This document shows, in pieces, positions 1-7,834 of a DNA stretch of 64,000 nt. Source of the DNA: Psychrobacillus sp032154225 (GTDB taxonomy: Bacteria > Bacillota > Bacilli > Bacillales_A > Planococcaceae); assembly GCF_032154225.1 (NCBI RefSeq), contig NZ_JALDYF010000001.1:434001-498000 (forward strand), given 5' to 3'. The notes beneath the pieces are model-generated. The model worked only from the letters and a program-made list of their open reading frames with translations. It made no database searches and was not told where the DNA came from. The first letter of the stretch is position 1. Each line of letters begins with the position of its first letter. The translations under genes were made by a program, and so were the position numbers.

Positions 1-955
1 GCATTAAATCCGATTGCTCTTGTTTCGTTGGAAGTCCAGTTGATGGGCCACCACGTTGTGTATCGACGATTACTAATGGTTGCTCGGTCATTCCAGATAA
101 TCCGATTGCTTCCATCATAAGTGAAAGTCCTGGTCCAGCTGAAGCTGTAAAGGCACGAACACCACCGTAGTTTGATCCAATTGCCATTGTTGCAGCAGCA
201 ATTTCATCTTCGGTTTGAATAACCGCTCCACCAAATAGCGGTAGTTTTTTAATCATGTATTCCATAATTTCAGAAGCTGGCGTAATTGGATAAGCAGCCA
301 TGAAACGAACCCCTGCCGTTAAAGCTCCTAATGCGATTGCATCATTTCCAATCATGAACATACGACGCTTGCCATCAGCTGCGACAAGTTCCCACTCGCC
401 TTGACGATCACCTAATTGTTCCGCCATTGTATCGAAGCCTTGTTGAATCGCTTCCATATTTTTTGCGACAACTTCTTCGCCTTTTTTACCGAAAATTTCA
501 TCCACTACCCCTTGGAATACCGCCTTGTCCAAATTTAATAATGCCGCAGTAGCTCCAATTGCAACCATGTTTTTCATCAATGAAGTACCAAGTTCTGAAG
601 CAATTTCTGTAAATGGAACAATATACATTGGTGCAATACAGTCCTCTGGTGCTACTGGTGAGAATTTAGCATCTGCTAAAATAACGCTTTTTTCTGTTAG
701 TTCTTTGTAGTTAACTTCTATTGTTTCTTGATCAAATGCTACAAGTATATCTAAATCATCTGGTATTGTACGAACTTGTGTTGGTCGTACACAGATTTTA
801 TTGTTTGTGTGGCCACCTTTAATACGAGAAGAGAAGTGACGGTATCCATATAGGTAATATCCAAGGCGATTCATTGCCATTGAGAAAATTTCCCCAGTAC
901 TTTCAATACCTTCCCCTTGCTGCCCGCCTACTTTCCATGAAAGTTGTTGCAACAT
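1..955 (-). CDS. korA: 2-oxoacid:ferredoxin oxidoreductase subunit alpha (KorA-like), 3' part cut by window edge
   Basis: The frame opens with ATG at 955 behind an AGGAG box (964-968) and stays open to base 2, giving 318 N-terminal residues; the stop lies outside the window. The product begins MLQQLSWKVGGQQGEGIEST, the gamma-type domain fused at the N-terminus of KorA. It continues into the alpha domain with AAYPITPASEIMEYM and GLSGMTEQPLVIVDTQRGGP followed by STGLPTKQEQSDL, which are KorA hallmarks. In the family, KorA pairs with KorB (thiamine diphosphate and Fe-S) to interconvert 2-oxoglutarate or a related 2-oxoacid and acyl-CoA with ferredoxin. KorB would be expected just left of the window. 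The full protein should be about 580 residues. The exact 2-oxoacid cannot be told from this fragment. Confidence 0.92.
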   Translation of the reverse strand, partial: MLQQLSWKVGGQQGEGIESTGEIFSMAMNRLGYYLYGYRHFSSRIKGGHTNNKICVRPTQVRTIPDDLDILVAFDQETIEVNYKELTEKSVILADAKFSPVAPEDCIAPMYIVPFTEIASELGTSLMKNMVAIGATAALLNLDKAVFQGVVDEIFGKKGEEVVAKNMEAIQQGFDTMAEQLGDRQGEWELVAADGKRRMFMIGNDAIALGALTAGVRFMAAYPITPASEIMEYMIKKLPLFGGAVIQTEDEIAAATMAIGSNYGGVRAFTASAGPGLSLMMEAIGLSGMTEQPLVIVDTQRGGPSTGLPTKQEQSDLM

Positions 956-1086
956 ACTAACATCTCCTAACTATCTGGTTAAATACATTTTTCCTTCATA
1001 AGTTTATCACGAAGTGCTCATATTCACTATGTATTCATCGTAATTTTATCGAAAATCAGACCTTTGACGGAATAAATATGAAAAGC

Positions 1087-1296
1087 GGAAGCGCCTATGT
1101 CTGCCCCGACAGGCACGATCTTCTGCGACGAGTAATCGCAGGAGCAAAATGGGGAAAAGCGAGGAGGCAGCTTTTCAGCCACCACAGCTATGTTTATTGC
1201 GAAGAGTAACCGCAGTAGCAAAGTCTTTCTGCGACGAGTAACCGCAGGAGCACTTTTCACATTTGACCCCGAGGGGCTAGGCGCTGAAGCTAGACA
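1087..1296. repeat. Family A palindromic repeat, copy 1, with two nested insertions
   Basis: The ends carry the inverted repeat AGCGCCTA (1090-1097) / TAGGCGCT (1278-1285), followed by GAAGCTAGACA. It aligns with the uninterrupted copy at 44849-44965 except for two insertions, about 1116-1146 and 1190-1252. Both insertions consist of a hairpin module with core CGACGAGTAACCGCAGGAGC. The module occurs three times: 1121-1146, 1196-1220 (diverged) and 1227-1252. This repeat fills most of the 421-bp spacer between korA and spoVS; no gene is supported there. Confidence 0.85.
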
Positions 1297-1335
1297 AATA
1301 CTAAGTAAGAAAGCTTTCACTTTCTTTTCAGTACA

Positions 1336-1369
1336 TAAAAAGTTAAGCCGCTACTATAAAAGTAGCGAC
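1336..1369 (-). terminator. Probable terminator of spoVS
   Basis: The minus-strand RNA forms CGCTACT / AGTAGCG (1349-1367) and is followed by a modest T-rich run (AACTTTTTATG). It lies just past the spoVS stop. Confidence 0.6.
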
Positions 1370-1376
1370 TGAACGG

Positions 1377-1643
1377 TTATTTTGCTCTTTTCTCAACTAA
1401 CAGCTTTAAAGCAGTTCGATCTTCACCCGAAATGACAATATCTGTGAAAGCAGGTGAACAAGTTAAATCTGTTCCACTAGGTGCGACAAATCCTCTTGCA
1501 ATGGCAATTGCTTTAACTGCCTGATTTAGTGCCCCTGCTCCTACTGCTTGCATCTCTGCATACCCTTGTTCTCTAATTACTGCAACCAATGCACCAGCAA
1601 CTGAATTGGGGTTTGAACGAGACGATACTTTTAAAGAATCCAC
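1377..1643 (-). CDS. spoVS: Stage V sporulation protein S
   Basis: This is an 88-residue small Alba-like protein. In B. subtilis SpoVS is required at stage V (coat and core development) and is made early under sigma-H. The sequence carries the family core SLKVSSRSNPNSVAGALVA and GAGALNQAVKAIAIARGFVA, then SGTDLTCSPAFTDI. The start is placed at GTG 1643, with AAAGGAG eight bases upstream. The open frame extends to 1718, but those extra 25 residues have no counterpart in the family (usual length 86) and the in-frame ATG at 1649 lies too close to the ribosome-binding site. It sits 84 bp downstream of ymdB, as in B. subtilis. I saw no convincing sigma-H promoter. Confidence 0.95.
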   Translation of the reverse strand: MDSLKVSSRSNPNSVAGALVAVIREQGYAEMQAVGAGALNQAVKAIAIARGFVAPSGTDLTCSPAFTDIVISGEDRTALKLLVEKRAK

Positions 1644-1727
1644 TATCATTTCTCCTTTTATCGCTAGATTATGAACTTTCATTCGTTCATAACCTAACTT
1701 ATGCTCCAGAGAAATCATTTAGACTTT

Positions 1728-2525
1728 TTATCCTTTAAAGGGGTAGTCATCGTTTATATAAACACGTTCCTGATGAATTGCTTTTCCTGTAGAACCATCT
1801 ACTTCTACAAAGAAGCCACTTACTACCGAACGTCCACTTTTTGGCACTTCGAATCTTGCAGGCATATTCGTTTGAAAACGATATAATACATCTTCTTTTT
1901 TCATTCCTAAAACGCCATCATATGGGCCTGTCATACCAACATCTGTAATATAAGCAGTTCCTTCTGGTAAAATGCGTGAGTCTGCCGTTTGCACATGCGT
2001 ATGCGTTCCAACAACTACCGATGCTTTACCGTCTAAATGCCAGCCTAAAGCGATTTTTTCACTCGTTGCTTCTGCATGAAAATCAACAAAAATAATCGGT
2101 GATACTTTTTTCGCTTCCTCAACTAATTCCGTTGCTTTTTTGAATGGATCATCATGTGGAGGTAAAAAAGTTCGTCCGTGCAAATTAATAACAAATACTG
2201 TTTGTCCATTTTTCGTAACGGAAGTCATCCCTTTTCCTGGTGCTTCATCTGAAAAATTAGCCGGACGAATTAAATAGTCTGTGTCATCAATAAAATCCAT
2301 TATTTCTTTTTGATCCCATGTGTGATTTCCCATCGTCACAACATCAACACCCATATGGAGTAATGATTGAAAAATGGCTTTCGTAATACCGCGTCCTGCA
2401 GCGGCATTTTCCCCATTTGCAATTACTACATCTGGGCTATATTTTCTTTTTAATCTTGGTAAGTAGCTTTCCAATGCATCTCTTCCAATGGAACCTACAA
2501 TGTCCCCTATAAATAATATTTTCAT
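1728..2525 (-). CDS. ymdB: Metallophosphoesterase YmdB (cyclic nucleotide phosphodiesterase)
   Basis: The product has 265 residues. YmdB-family proteins are di-metal phosphodiesterases that cleave 2',3'-cyclic nucleotides; in B. subtilis the gene affects biofilm formation and the choice between motility and matrix production. Metal-binding motifs are visible: D8 in FIGDIVG, N-G-E-N at 37-40, GNHTWDQ at 66-72, FHAEATSEK, and VVGTHTHVQTAD. The gene follows rny directly, separated by a terminator-like hairpin, and precedes spoVS, the conserved Bacillus arrangement. The ribosome-binding site (AAGTGG) is weak. Confidence 0.95.
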   Translation of the reverse strand: MKILFIGDIVGSIGRDALESYLPRLKRKYSPDVVIANGENAAAGRGITKAIFQSLLHMGVDVVTMGNHTWDQKEIMDFIDDTDYLIRPANFSDEAPGKGMTSVTKNGQTVFVINLHGRTFLPPHDDPFKKATELVEEAKKVSPIIFVDFHAEATSEKIALGWHLDGKASVVVGTHTHVQTADSRILPEGTAYITDVGMTGPYDGVLGMKKEDVLYRFQTNMPARFEVPKSGRSVVSGFFVEVDGSTGKAIHQERVYINDDYPFKG

Positions 2526-2546
2526 CTATTGTCCACTTCTTTCATG

Positions 2547-2573
2547 AAAAAAAGACTTCTTAAAGAAGTCTTT
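2547..2573 (-). terminator. Terminator downstream of rny
   Basis: AGACTTCTT / AAGAAGTCT palindrome followed on the minus strand by seven Ts. It lies between rny and ymdB, so ymdB would depend on readthrough or its own promoter. Confidence 0.85.
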
Positions 2574-2576
2574 CTC

Positions 2577-4139
2577 CTATTTTGCATATTCTACTGCTCT
2601 TGTTTCTCTAATAACAGTCACTTTAATATGACCTGGGTAATCTAATTCTTCTTCAATTCGTTTGCGAATGTCTCTAGCTAAGCGATGCGCTGTAATGTCA
2701 TCGATTTGATCTGGGCGAACCATAATACGAATCTCTCTTCCTGCTTGAATAGCGAATGATTTCTCAACACCATCATAAGATTCCGAGATTTCTTCTAGTT
2801 TTTCCAAACGACGAATATAATTTTCTAATGTTTCACTTCTTGCACCTGGACGAGCAGCAGATAAAGCGTCAGCCGCTGCAACTAAAACTGCTATTACAGA
2901 AGTAGCTTCAGAATCTCCATGATGGGAAGCAATACTATTAATAACTACTGGATGCTCTTTATATTTCGTTGCAAGCTCTACACCAATTTCAACGTGACTT
3001 CCTTCTACTTCATGGTCAATTGCTTTCCCAATATCGTGAAGTAATCCTGCACGTCTTGCCAGTGTAACATCTTCTCCAAGCTCTGCAGCAAGTAGACCAG
3101 CTAAAAATGCAACCTCTTTTGAATGTTTTAAAACATTTTGTCCGTAGCTTGTACGATAACGTAGTCTACCAAGGATCTTCATTAAATCTGGATGTAAGTT
3201 ATGAATGCCAATTTCAAACGTTGTTTGTTCACCAATTTCACGAATTTGTTCGTCTACTTCTCTTCTTGACTTCTCAACCATTTCTTCAATACGTGCTGGA
3301 TGGATACGACCATCTTGCACTAGTTTTTCAAGTGCTAAACGAGCTGTTTCTCTTCTAATCGGATCGAATCCTGATAGAATAACTGCTTCTGGTGTATCAT
3401 CGATGATTAAGTCAATTCCAGTTAAAGTTTCGAGTGTTCGAATATTTCGCCCTTCTCGACCAATGATACGACCTTTCATCTCATCGTTTGGTAAATTAAC
3501 AACAGAAACTGTTGTTTCTGCTACATGATCTGCTGCAAAACGTTGAAGTGCTAATGAAAGGATTTCACGCGCTTTTTTATCAGAATCTTCTTTTGCACGA
3601 GTTTCTGATTCTTTCGTCATAACTGCAATATCTGTAGCAAGTTCTTTTTCTACTTGTTGAAGAATAATTGCTTTTCCTTCTTCACGTGTTAAAGTAGAAA
3701 CTCTTTCAAGTTCAGTTTGTTGTTTTGCAACAAGCTCGTCCACTTTACTTTCCATCTGTTCAATATGCTGTTGTCTTTCAGTTAGAGCATCTTCTTTACG
3801 CTCAAGACCTACTTCTCTCTTGTTTAGAGCATCATCCTTGCGATCAAGGTTCTCTTCTCTTTGTACTAACCGATTTTCCTGTTTTTGCAGTTCCATACGG
3901 CGTTCACGAATGTCAGATTCTGCTTCAGTTCGTAATTGGTGAGCTTCATCTTTAGCTTCTAATAGTGCTTCTTTCTTCAATGCTTCTGCTTCTCGCTTTG
4001 CTTCTTCTAAGATGAGTGCGGAAGATTGTTTTGCACCAGTCACTTTTGAATCGTTCACTTTTTTCAGATAGTAATAACCAACAACGACACCAATAGCCAG
4101 ACCAAGCAAAGCGGAGATGATAATTCCTAGTAGTTCCAT
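2577..4139 (-). CDS. rny: Ribonuclease Y
   Basis: The product has 520 residues. RNase Y is the membrane-anchored endoribonuclease that starts bulk mRNA decay in Firmicutes. An N-terminal transmembrane helix (MELLGIIISALLGLAIGVVV) is followed by a long charged coiled coil (about residues 30-190), a KH domain (GRIIGREGRNIRTLE) and an HD domain (GLLHDIGKAIDHE) with the metal-binding His-Asp. The start is ATG 4139 with GGGGGTG upstream. The longer frame to 4211 adds 24 residues before the usual family N-terminus and is rejected. A TATAAT-like -10 lies at 4218-4223 but the -35 is poor. The gene is followed by ymdB. Confidence 0.97.
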   Translation of the reverse strand: MELLGIIISALLGLAIGVVVGYYYLKKVNDSKVTGAKQSSALILEEAKREAEALKKEALLEAKDEAHQLRTEAESDIRERRMELQKQENRLVQREENLDRKDDALNKREVGLERKEDALTERQQHIEQMESKVDELVAKQQTELERVSTLTREEGKAIILQQVEKELATDIAVMTKESETRAKEDSDKKAREILSLALQRFAADHVAETTVSVVNLPNDEMKGRIIGREGRNIRTLETLTGIDLIIDDTPEAVILSGFDPIRRETARLALEKLVQDGRIHPARIEEMVEKSRREVDEQIREIGEQTTFEIGIHNLHPDLMKILGRLRYRTSYGQNVLKHSKEVAFLAGLLAAELGEDVTLARRAGLLHDIGKAIDHEVEGSHVEIGVELATKYKEHPVVINSIASHHGDSEATSVIAVLVAAADALSAARPGARSETLENYIRRLEKLEEISESYDGVEKSFAIQAGREIRIMVRPDQIDDITAHRLARDIRKRIEEELDYPGHIKVTVIRETRAVEYAK

Positions 4140-4650
4140 TCGAACACCCCCTATTGCTATACTTTTAAGTTTCAGTTGGGATATACATGTAAGTACATAT
4201 ATATAGCCCATTTCATCATTATAATAAATAAATTTATACAGTTTTAATTGTATAGATGAAGAAATACTCTGTCAAGGAATCGAAAGGATTAGTTATCAAA
4301 AAGAGTAAGTATTTTGAACGACCCGCTATAAATAGTTGGAATTTTTAGTTTTCTATAAAATTCTTGATGGATTATGGCGAAAAAAGCCCATAAATTCTTT
4401 TTCCAACTAAATACTCTAAAATTCCATCTAAACCTTCCATTTTTCCAACTAAAAACTATTCTACTCTCTCAAAATTCATAAAATAATACATTAAAGATAT
4501 ATATTAAAAAAAATCTGCTCGAATAAGCAGCTATTTTTTTCGTAGAAAGCTAATAATAATAATAATAATTAAAATGAACATCATTGCATCATTCTATAAG
4601 CTAAATTGATTTCGCTATCCGCTTGGAACAAAATCCTGACTATTTCCTAT
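4140..4650. other. AT-rich spacer between recA and rny
   Basis: No gene is supported. The spacer holds repeated TTCCAACTAAA motifs (4399-4452, plus an inverted copy near 4330), a small CTGCT/AGCAG hairpin flanked by A and T runs (4505-4540) that could terminate in either direction, and a short TAA microsatellite (about 4550-4570). Confidence 0.7.
4399..4452. repeat. TTCCAACTAAA-type dispersed repeat, copy 1
   Basis: TTCCAACTAAATAC, then ATTCCATCTAAACC, then TTTTTCCAACTAA. The same three-part string with few differences occurs at 34579-34632. Confidence 0.7.
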
Positions 4651-4682
4651 AAAAAAAGCCTCTCAAACTTCGAGAGGCTTTC
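4651..4682 (-). terminator. recA terminator
   Basis: AAAGCCTCTCGAAG...GAGAGGCTTT stem followed on the minus strand by seven Ts, just downstream of the recA stop. Confidence 0.92.
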
Positions 4683-4688
4683 CGTGGA

Positions 4689-5759
4689 TTATTTTTTATC
4701 GTCTAATAGTAATTCGAATTCTGCATCATCTTCTTCTTCAGGCTCATGAGCTGCAATCGTATAAGAACCAGCCGCCATTCCAAGAGATTCACGAATTTTC
4801 AAAGCAATTTCGTTCTTAATAGCAATATTCTCTTTCAAGAATTGTTTTGCATTTTCTCTACCTTGACCTAAGCGCTCTTCGTTATATGCATACCAAGCAC
4901 CACTTTTTTGTACAATATCCATTTCTGAACCTAGATCAATCATTTCACCTTCTTGTGAAATTCCTTCTCCATACATAATATCTACTTCCGCTGTTCTAAA
5001 CGGAGGAGCTACTTTATTTTTTACTACTTTAATCTTCGTTTTGTTACCCATAATATCTGTACCTTGCTTGATCGCTTCTGCGCGTCTTACTTCCAAACGT
5101 ACAGAACTGTAGAATTTAAGTGCACGACCACCTGGTGTTACTTCTGGGTTACCAAACATAACTCCTACTTTTTCACGAATTTGGTTAATGAAAATAGCAA
5201 TCGTATTAGATTTATTTATCGCACCAGAAAGTTTACGTAATGCTTGAGACATTAAACGAGCTTGAAGACCGATATGTGAATCTCCCATTTCTCCTTCAAT
5301 TTCCGCTTTCGGTACTAATGCAGCTACAGAATCTATTACGAGAATTTCAACTGCACCACTGCGTACTAATGCTTCTGCAATTTCAAGTGCTTGCTCTCCC
5401 GTATCTGGTTGAGATAAAAGTAATTCGTCGATATTTACGCCAAGTTTTTGTGCGTATACTGGATCAAGTGCATGTTCTGCATCAATAAATGCTGCTTGCC
5501 CGCCCGTTTTTTGAATTTCTGCGATTGCATGAAGTGCTACAGTCGTTTTACCTGAGCTTTCTGGTCCGTATATTTCAATAATACGACCACGTGGGTATCC
5601 ACCTATTCCTAATGCTGCATCAAGTGCTAAAGAGCCACTTGGTGAAGTGGAAATTTCTAAATTGGTCTTTTCCCCAAGTTTCATAATAGAACCTTTACCA
5701 AATTGTTTTTCTATTTGTTTCAAAGCCATCTCTAATGCTGCTTTACGATCATTGCTCAA
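4689..5759 (-). CDS. recA: Recombinase RecA
   Basis: The product has 356 residues. RecA forms filaments on single-stranded DNA, drives homologous strand exchange and triggers LexA self-cleavage. Visible are Walker A GPESSGKT (65-72), Walker B ILVID (139-143), the L2 loop EKVGVMFGNPEVTPGG, and an acidic C-terminal tail (EPEEEDDAEFE). The start codon is TTG 5759 behind GGGAGG seven bases away; no ATG matches the family N-terminus. The gene has its own promoter with a LexA box and a strong terminator, so it is a single-gene unit between cinA and rny. Confidence 0.98.
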   Translation of the reverse strand: MSNDRKAALEMALKQIEKQFGKGSIMKLGEKTNLEISTSPSGSLALDAALGIGGYPRGRIIEIYGPESSGKTTVALHAIAEIQKTGGQAAFIDAEHALDPVYAQKLGVNIDELLLSQPDTGEQALEIAEALVRSGAVEILVIDSVAALVPKAEIEGEMGDSHIGLQARLMSQALRKLSGAINKSNTIAIFINQIREKVGVMFGNPEVTPGGRALKFYSSVRLEVRRAEAIKQGTDIMGNKTKIKVVKNKVAPPFRTAEVDIMYGEGISQEGEMIDLGSEMDIVQKSGAWYAYNEERLGQGRENAKQFLKENIAIKNEIALKIRESLGMAAGSYTIAAHEPEEEDDAEFELLLDDKK

Positions 5760-5806
5760 TTGTATTTCCTCCCTAAAAGAAAATCTGATTTTTTATTTCT
5801 ATTCTT

Positions 5807-5835
5807 ACTATACTCGGTCAATGAGAAATATACAA
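5807..5835 (-). promoter_or_regulatory. recA sigma-A promoter
   Basis: Minus strand: -35 TTGTAT (5830-5835), 17-bp spacer, -10 TATAGT (5807-5812), about 50 bp upstream of the TTG start. Confidence 0.75.
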
Positions 5836-5843
5836 GAAAAAAG

Positions 5844-5857
5844 CGAACGTTCATTCG
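5844..5857 (-). promoter_or_regulatory. LexA (SOS) box of recA
   Basis: CGAATGAACGTTCG on the minus strand matches the Bacillus LexA consensus CGAAC-N4-GTTCG with one mismatch. It lies 8 bp upstream of the -35, so bound LexA should hinder RNA polymerase. Confidence 0.85.
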
Positions 5858-5877
5858 TTTATTTTTTGCAACAATTT

Positions 5878-5907
5878 AATTTTGAGCGTGAAAAACGGCT
5901 CAAAATT
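5878..5907. other. Perfect 10-bp inverted repeat in the cinA-recA spacer
   Basis: AATTTTGAGC / GCTCAAAATT with a 10-nt loop, 30 bp downstream of the cinA stop. It lacks a clear T-run and could act as an imperfect cinA terminator or a processing signal. Confidence 0.5.
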
Positions 5908-5936
5908 AGATTTTGGACCGTTTTAGCTTTCAAAAA

Positions 5937-7193
5937 TTAAATTTTCAACTCTTTTTGTTCACGTAGTAATCGGATTAAATAGTGAATTGTAAATTTCACC
6001 GCTCGGAGTCTATTCGTATTTCGCATACCAGATAAGCTTAGCTTATAAGAAACTGGAGCCATGTGATCTAAGGCAATTCCAATCCAAACAGTTCCTGGCG
6101 GCTGACCACCATGTCCGTCTGGTCCAGCTGCTCCCGTTATGCCTATACCGATATGTGTTCCAAACTTTTCTTTAATTCGTGTAGCCATTTCTTCTGCACA
6201 TTCACTCGATACTACGCCCTTACTAGCAATCATTTGCTTATCCACGCCTAGCTGCTCCACCTTGATCTGTTCTGTATACGTAATCATTCCACCGACTAAT
6301 GCTTCTCCCATTCCAGGAACTGCGGCTAACTCCGATTGGAATAATCCCGCTGTCATACTTTCAGCAGCAGAAATTGTTAAGCTATGGTCAATTAGTATTT
6401 CTCTTAGCTTGGAAGCTAGTGAATCATTATTGTAGCCATAAACATACTTTCCAACTCTATCTAAGATTTCAGCTTGAAGCTCTTCAATTTTCTGCCACGC
6501 ATCGTCTTCGGTGGCACTTTTCGCCGTCAGTCTTAATGTTACTTCCCCGTCAGATGCTAGCGGAGCTAAAGTTGGGTTTGTTTGTTTTTCTAATAAATCC
6601 TGTACTTTTGTTTCTAATTCCGCTTCTCCAATTCCATAAAAGCGAATAACTTGCGACATAATAATTGTTTCTTTATGTAATAATTTCTGTAGTAATGGCT
6701 TTGCTTCGAATTGGAACATCGGCTCCATTTCTTTTGGTGGACCAGGCAACAGTATATACGCATGCTTGTCCGTTGATAAAAGCATTCCTGGGGCCATTCC
6801 ATGCTTATTTTCTAGTACTGTACACCCTTCTAGTACGAGCGCTTGTTTTTTATTGTTTTCGGTCATGACACGATTCATTCTTTTGAAAAAATCTTCGATG
6901 TAAAATAGAGCATGATCGTCCATAACAAGACGCTTGCCCAAATGGGAAGAAATCGCTTCCTTCGTTAAATCATCTTTTGTAGGACCTAAACCTCCTGTGA
7001 AAATAATTAAATCCGCACGATTTTCCGCAATTTGAATGGATTCCACTAAACGTGCTGGGTTATCTCCAACAACTGTATGATAATAAACGTCAATTCCTAA
7101 CTCAGCAAGCTGCGAAGAAATATAACGAGCGTTTGTATTCGAAATTTGACCAAGTAATAATTCGGAACCTACCGCAATAATTTCAGCCTTCAT
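5937..7193 (-). CDS. cinA: CinA-family protein (competence/damage-inducible, nicotinamide-nucleotide amidase type)
   Basis: The product has 418 residues, the normal length. The N-terminal half is a molybdopterin-binding-like domain (AEIIAVGSELLLGQISNTNA, TGGLGPTKDDLTKE). The C-terminal half is a CinA/PncC domain (SAAESMTAGLFQSELAAVPG, ITGAAGPDGHGGQPPGTVWI). Family members deamidate nicotinamide mononucleotide and/or hydrolyse ADP-ribose; in streptococci CinA is induced with competence and interacts with RecA. The pgsA-cinA-recA order is the Bacillus one. recA has its own promoter here, so co-transcription is at most partial. Confidence 0.95.
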   Translation of the reverse strand: MKAEIIAVGSELLLGQISNTNARYISSQLAELGIDVYYHTVVGDNPARLVESIQIAENRADLIIFTGGLGPTKDDLTKEAISSHLGKRLVMDDHALFYIEDFFKRMNRVMTENNKKQALVLEGCTVLENKHGMAPGMLLSTDKHAYILLPGPPKEMEPMFQFEAKPLLQKLLHKETIIMSQVIRFYGIGEAELETKVQDLLEKQTNPTLAPLASDGEVTLRLTAKSATEDDAWQKIEELQAEILDRVGKYVYGYNNDSLASKLREILIDHSLTISAAESMTAGLFQSELAAVPGMGEALVGGMITYTEQIKVEQLGVDKQMIASKGVVSSECAEEMATRIKEKFGTHIGIGITGAAGPDGHGGQPPGTVWIGIALDHMAPVSYKLSLSGMRNTNRLRAVKFTIHYLIRLLREQKELKI

Positions 7194-7210
7194 CTAACCA
7201 TACTTCCTTC

Positions 7211-7798
7211 CTACTTTGAATCGAGCAATACTTTACGGTTAATATAAAAATAATCGAATCCAGACCACAAAGTGAAGAACAAGGAAACATATAACATAAT
7301 AGTTGCAAACGGGAATGAAATCAGTTCAAAAATAATATTTCCAAGAAGTAATGCAGAAATAGCAACAATTTGAGTCCACATTTTAATTTTCCCAAGCTGA
7401 TTTGCAGCAACTACTTCTCCTTCATTTGCTAATATTAGACGCAGTCCAGTTACAGCAAATTCTCTACTTATAATTAGTATAACAACCCATGCAGGAGCCA
7501 TACCAAGTTGCACTAAAATAATAAGAGCAGCAGATACAAGTAACTTGTCAGCTAATGGATCTAAAAATTTCCCCATATTCGTTACTAAATTATACTTTCT
7601 TGCATAATAGCCATCAATAAAATCAGTAATCGAAGCAATAATGAAAATAATCGCACCTACTAAATGACCTACTGGGATTATAGCACCTAAGAAGCTTATT
7701 TCACCCCAACCAAAATCTATTAGCATAAAAAACATAAATACAGGGATTAAAAAAATACGAAACATGGAAATCTGATTCGGGATATTCATTTTCAACAC
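7211..7798 (-). CDS. pgsA: CDP-diacylglycerol-glycerol-3-phosphate 3-phosphatidyltransferase
   Basis: The product has 195 residues and makes phosphatidylglycerophosphate, the committed step to phosphatidylglycerol, in the cytoplasmic membrane. The CDP-alcohol phosphotransferase signature is intact: DFIDGYYARKYN followed by GKFLDPLADK (DG-x2-AR-x8-G-x3-D-x3-D). Several hydrophobic membrane segments are evident. GTG 7798 is chosen because AAAGGAG lies seven bases upstream; an in-frame ATG at 7789 would give the more usual MNIPNQIS start. It stands between ymfM and cinA as in B. subtilis. Confidence 0.96.
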   Translation of the reverse strand: MLKMNIPNQISMFRIFLIPVFMFFMLIDFGWGEISFLGAIIPVGHLVGAIIFIIASITDFIDGYYARKYNLVTNMGKFLDPLADKLLVSAALIILVQLGMAPAWVVILIISREFAVTGLRLILANEGEVVAANQLGKIKMWTQIVAISALLLGNIIFELISFPFATIMLYVSLFFTLWSGFDYFYINRKVLLDSK

Positions 7799-7834
7799 GA
7801 ACTAACTCCTTTCATTTCAAACGAATAAGCCATC

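Noticed and set aside
1027..1320. Short frames over the korA-spoVS spacer on both strands
   Set aside because: They coincide with repeat A1 and its inserted modules and have no family resemblance or ribosome-binding site.
1644..1718. Longer N-terminus of SpoVS
   Set aside because: The extra 25 residues precede the family start, and the ribosome-binding site is correctly spaced only for GTG 1643.
1641..1727. Sigma-H promoter for spoVS
   Set aside because: ACGAATGA resembles a sigma-H -10, but no -35 at the right spacing was found.
6299..6649. 116-residue plus-strand frame in cinA
   Set aside because: It is antisense to conserved CinA sequence, with no supporting signal.
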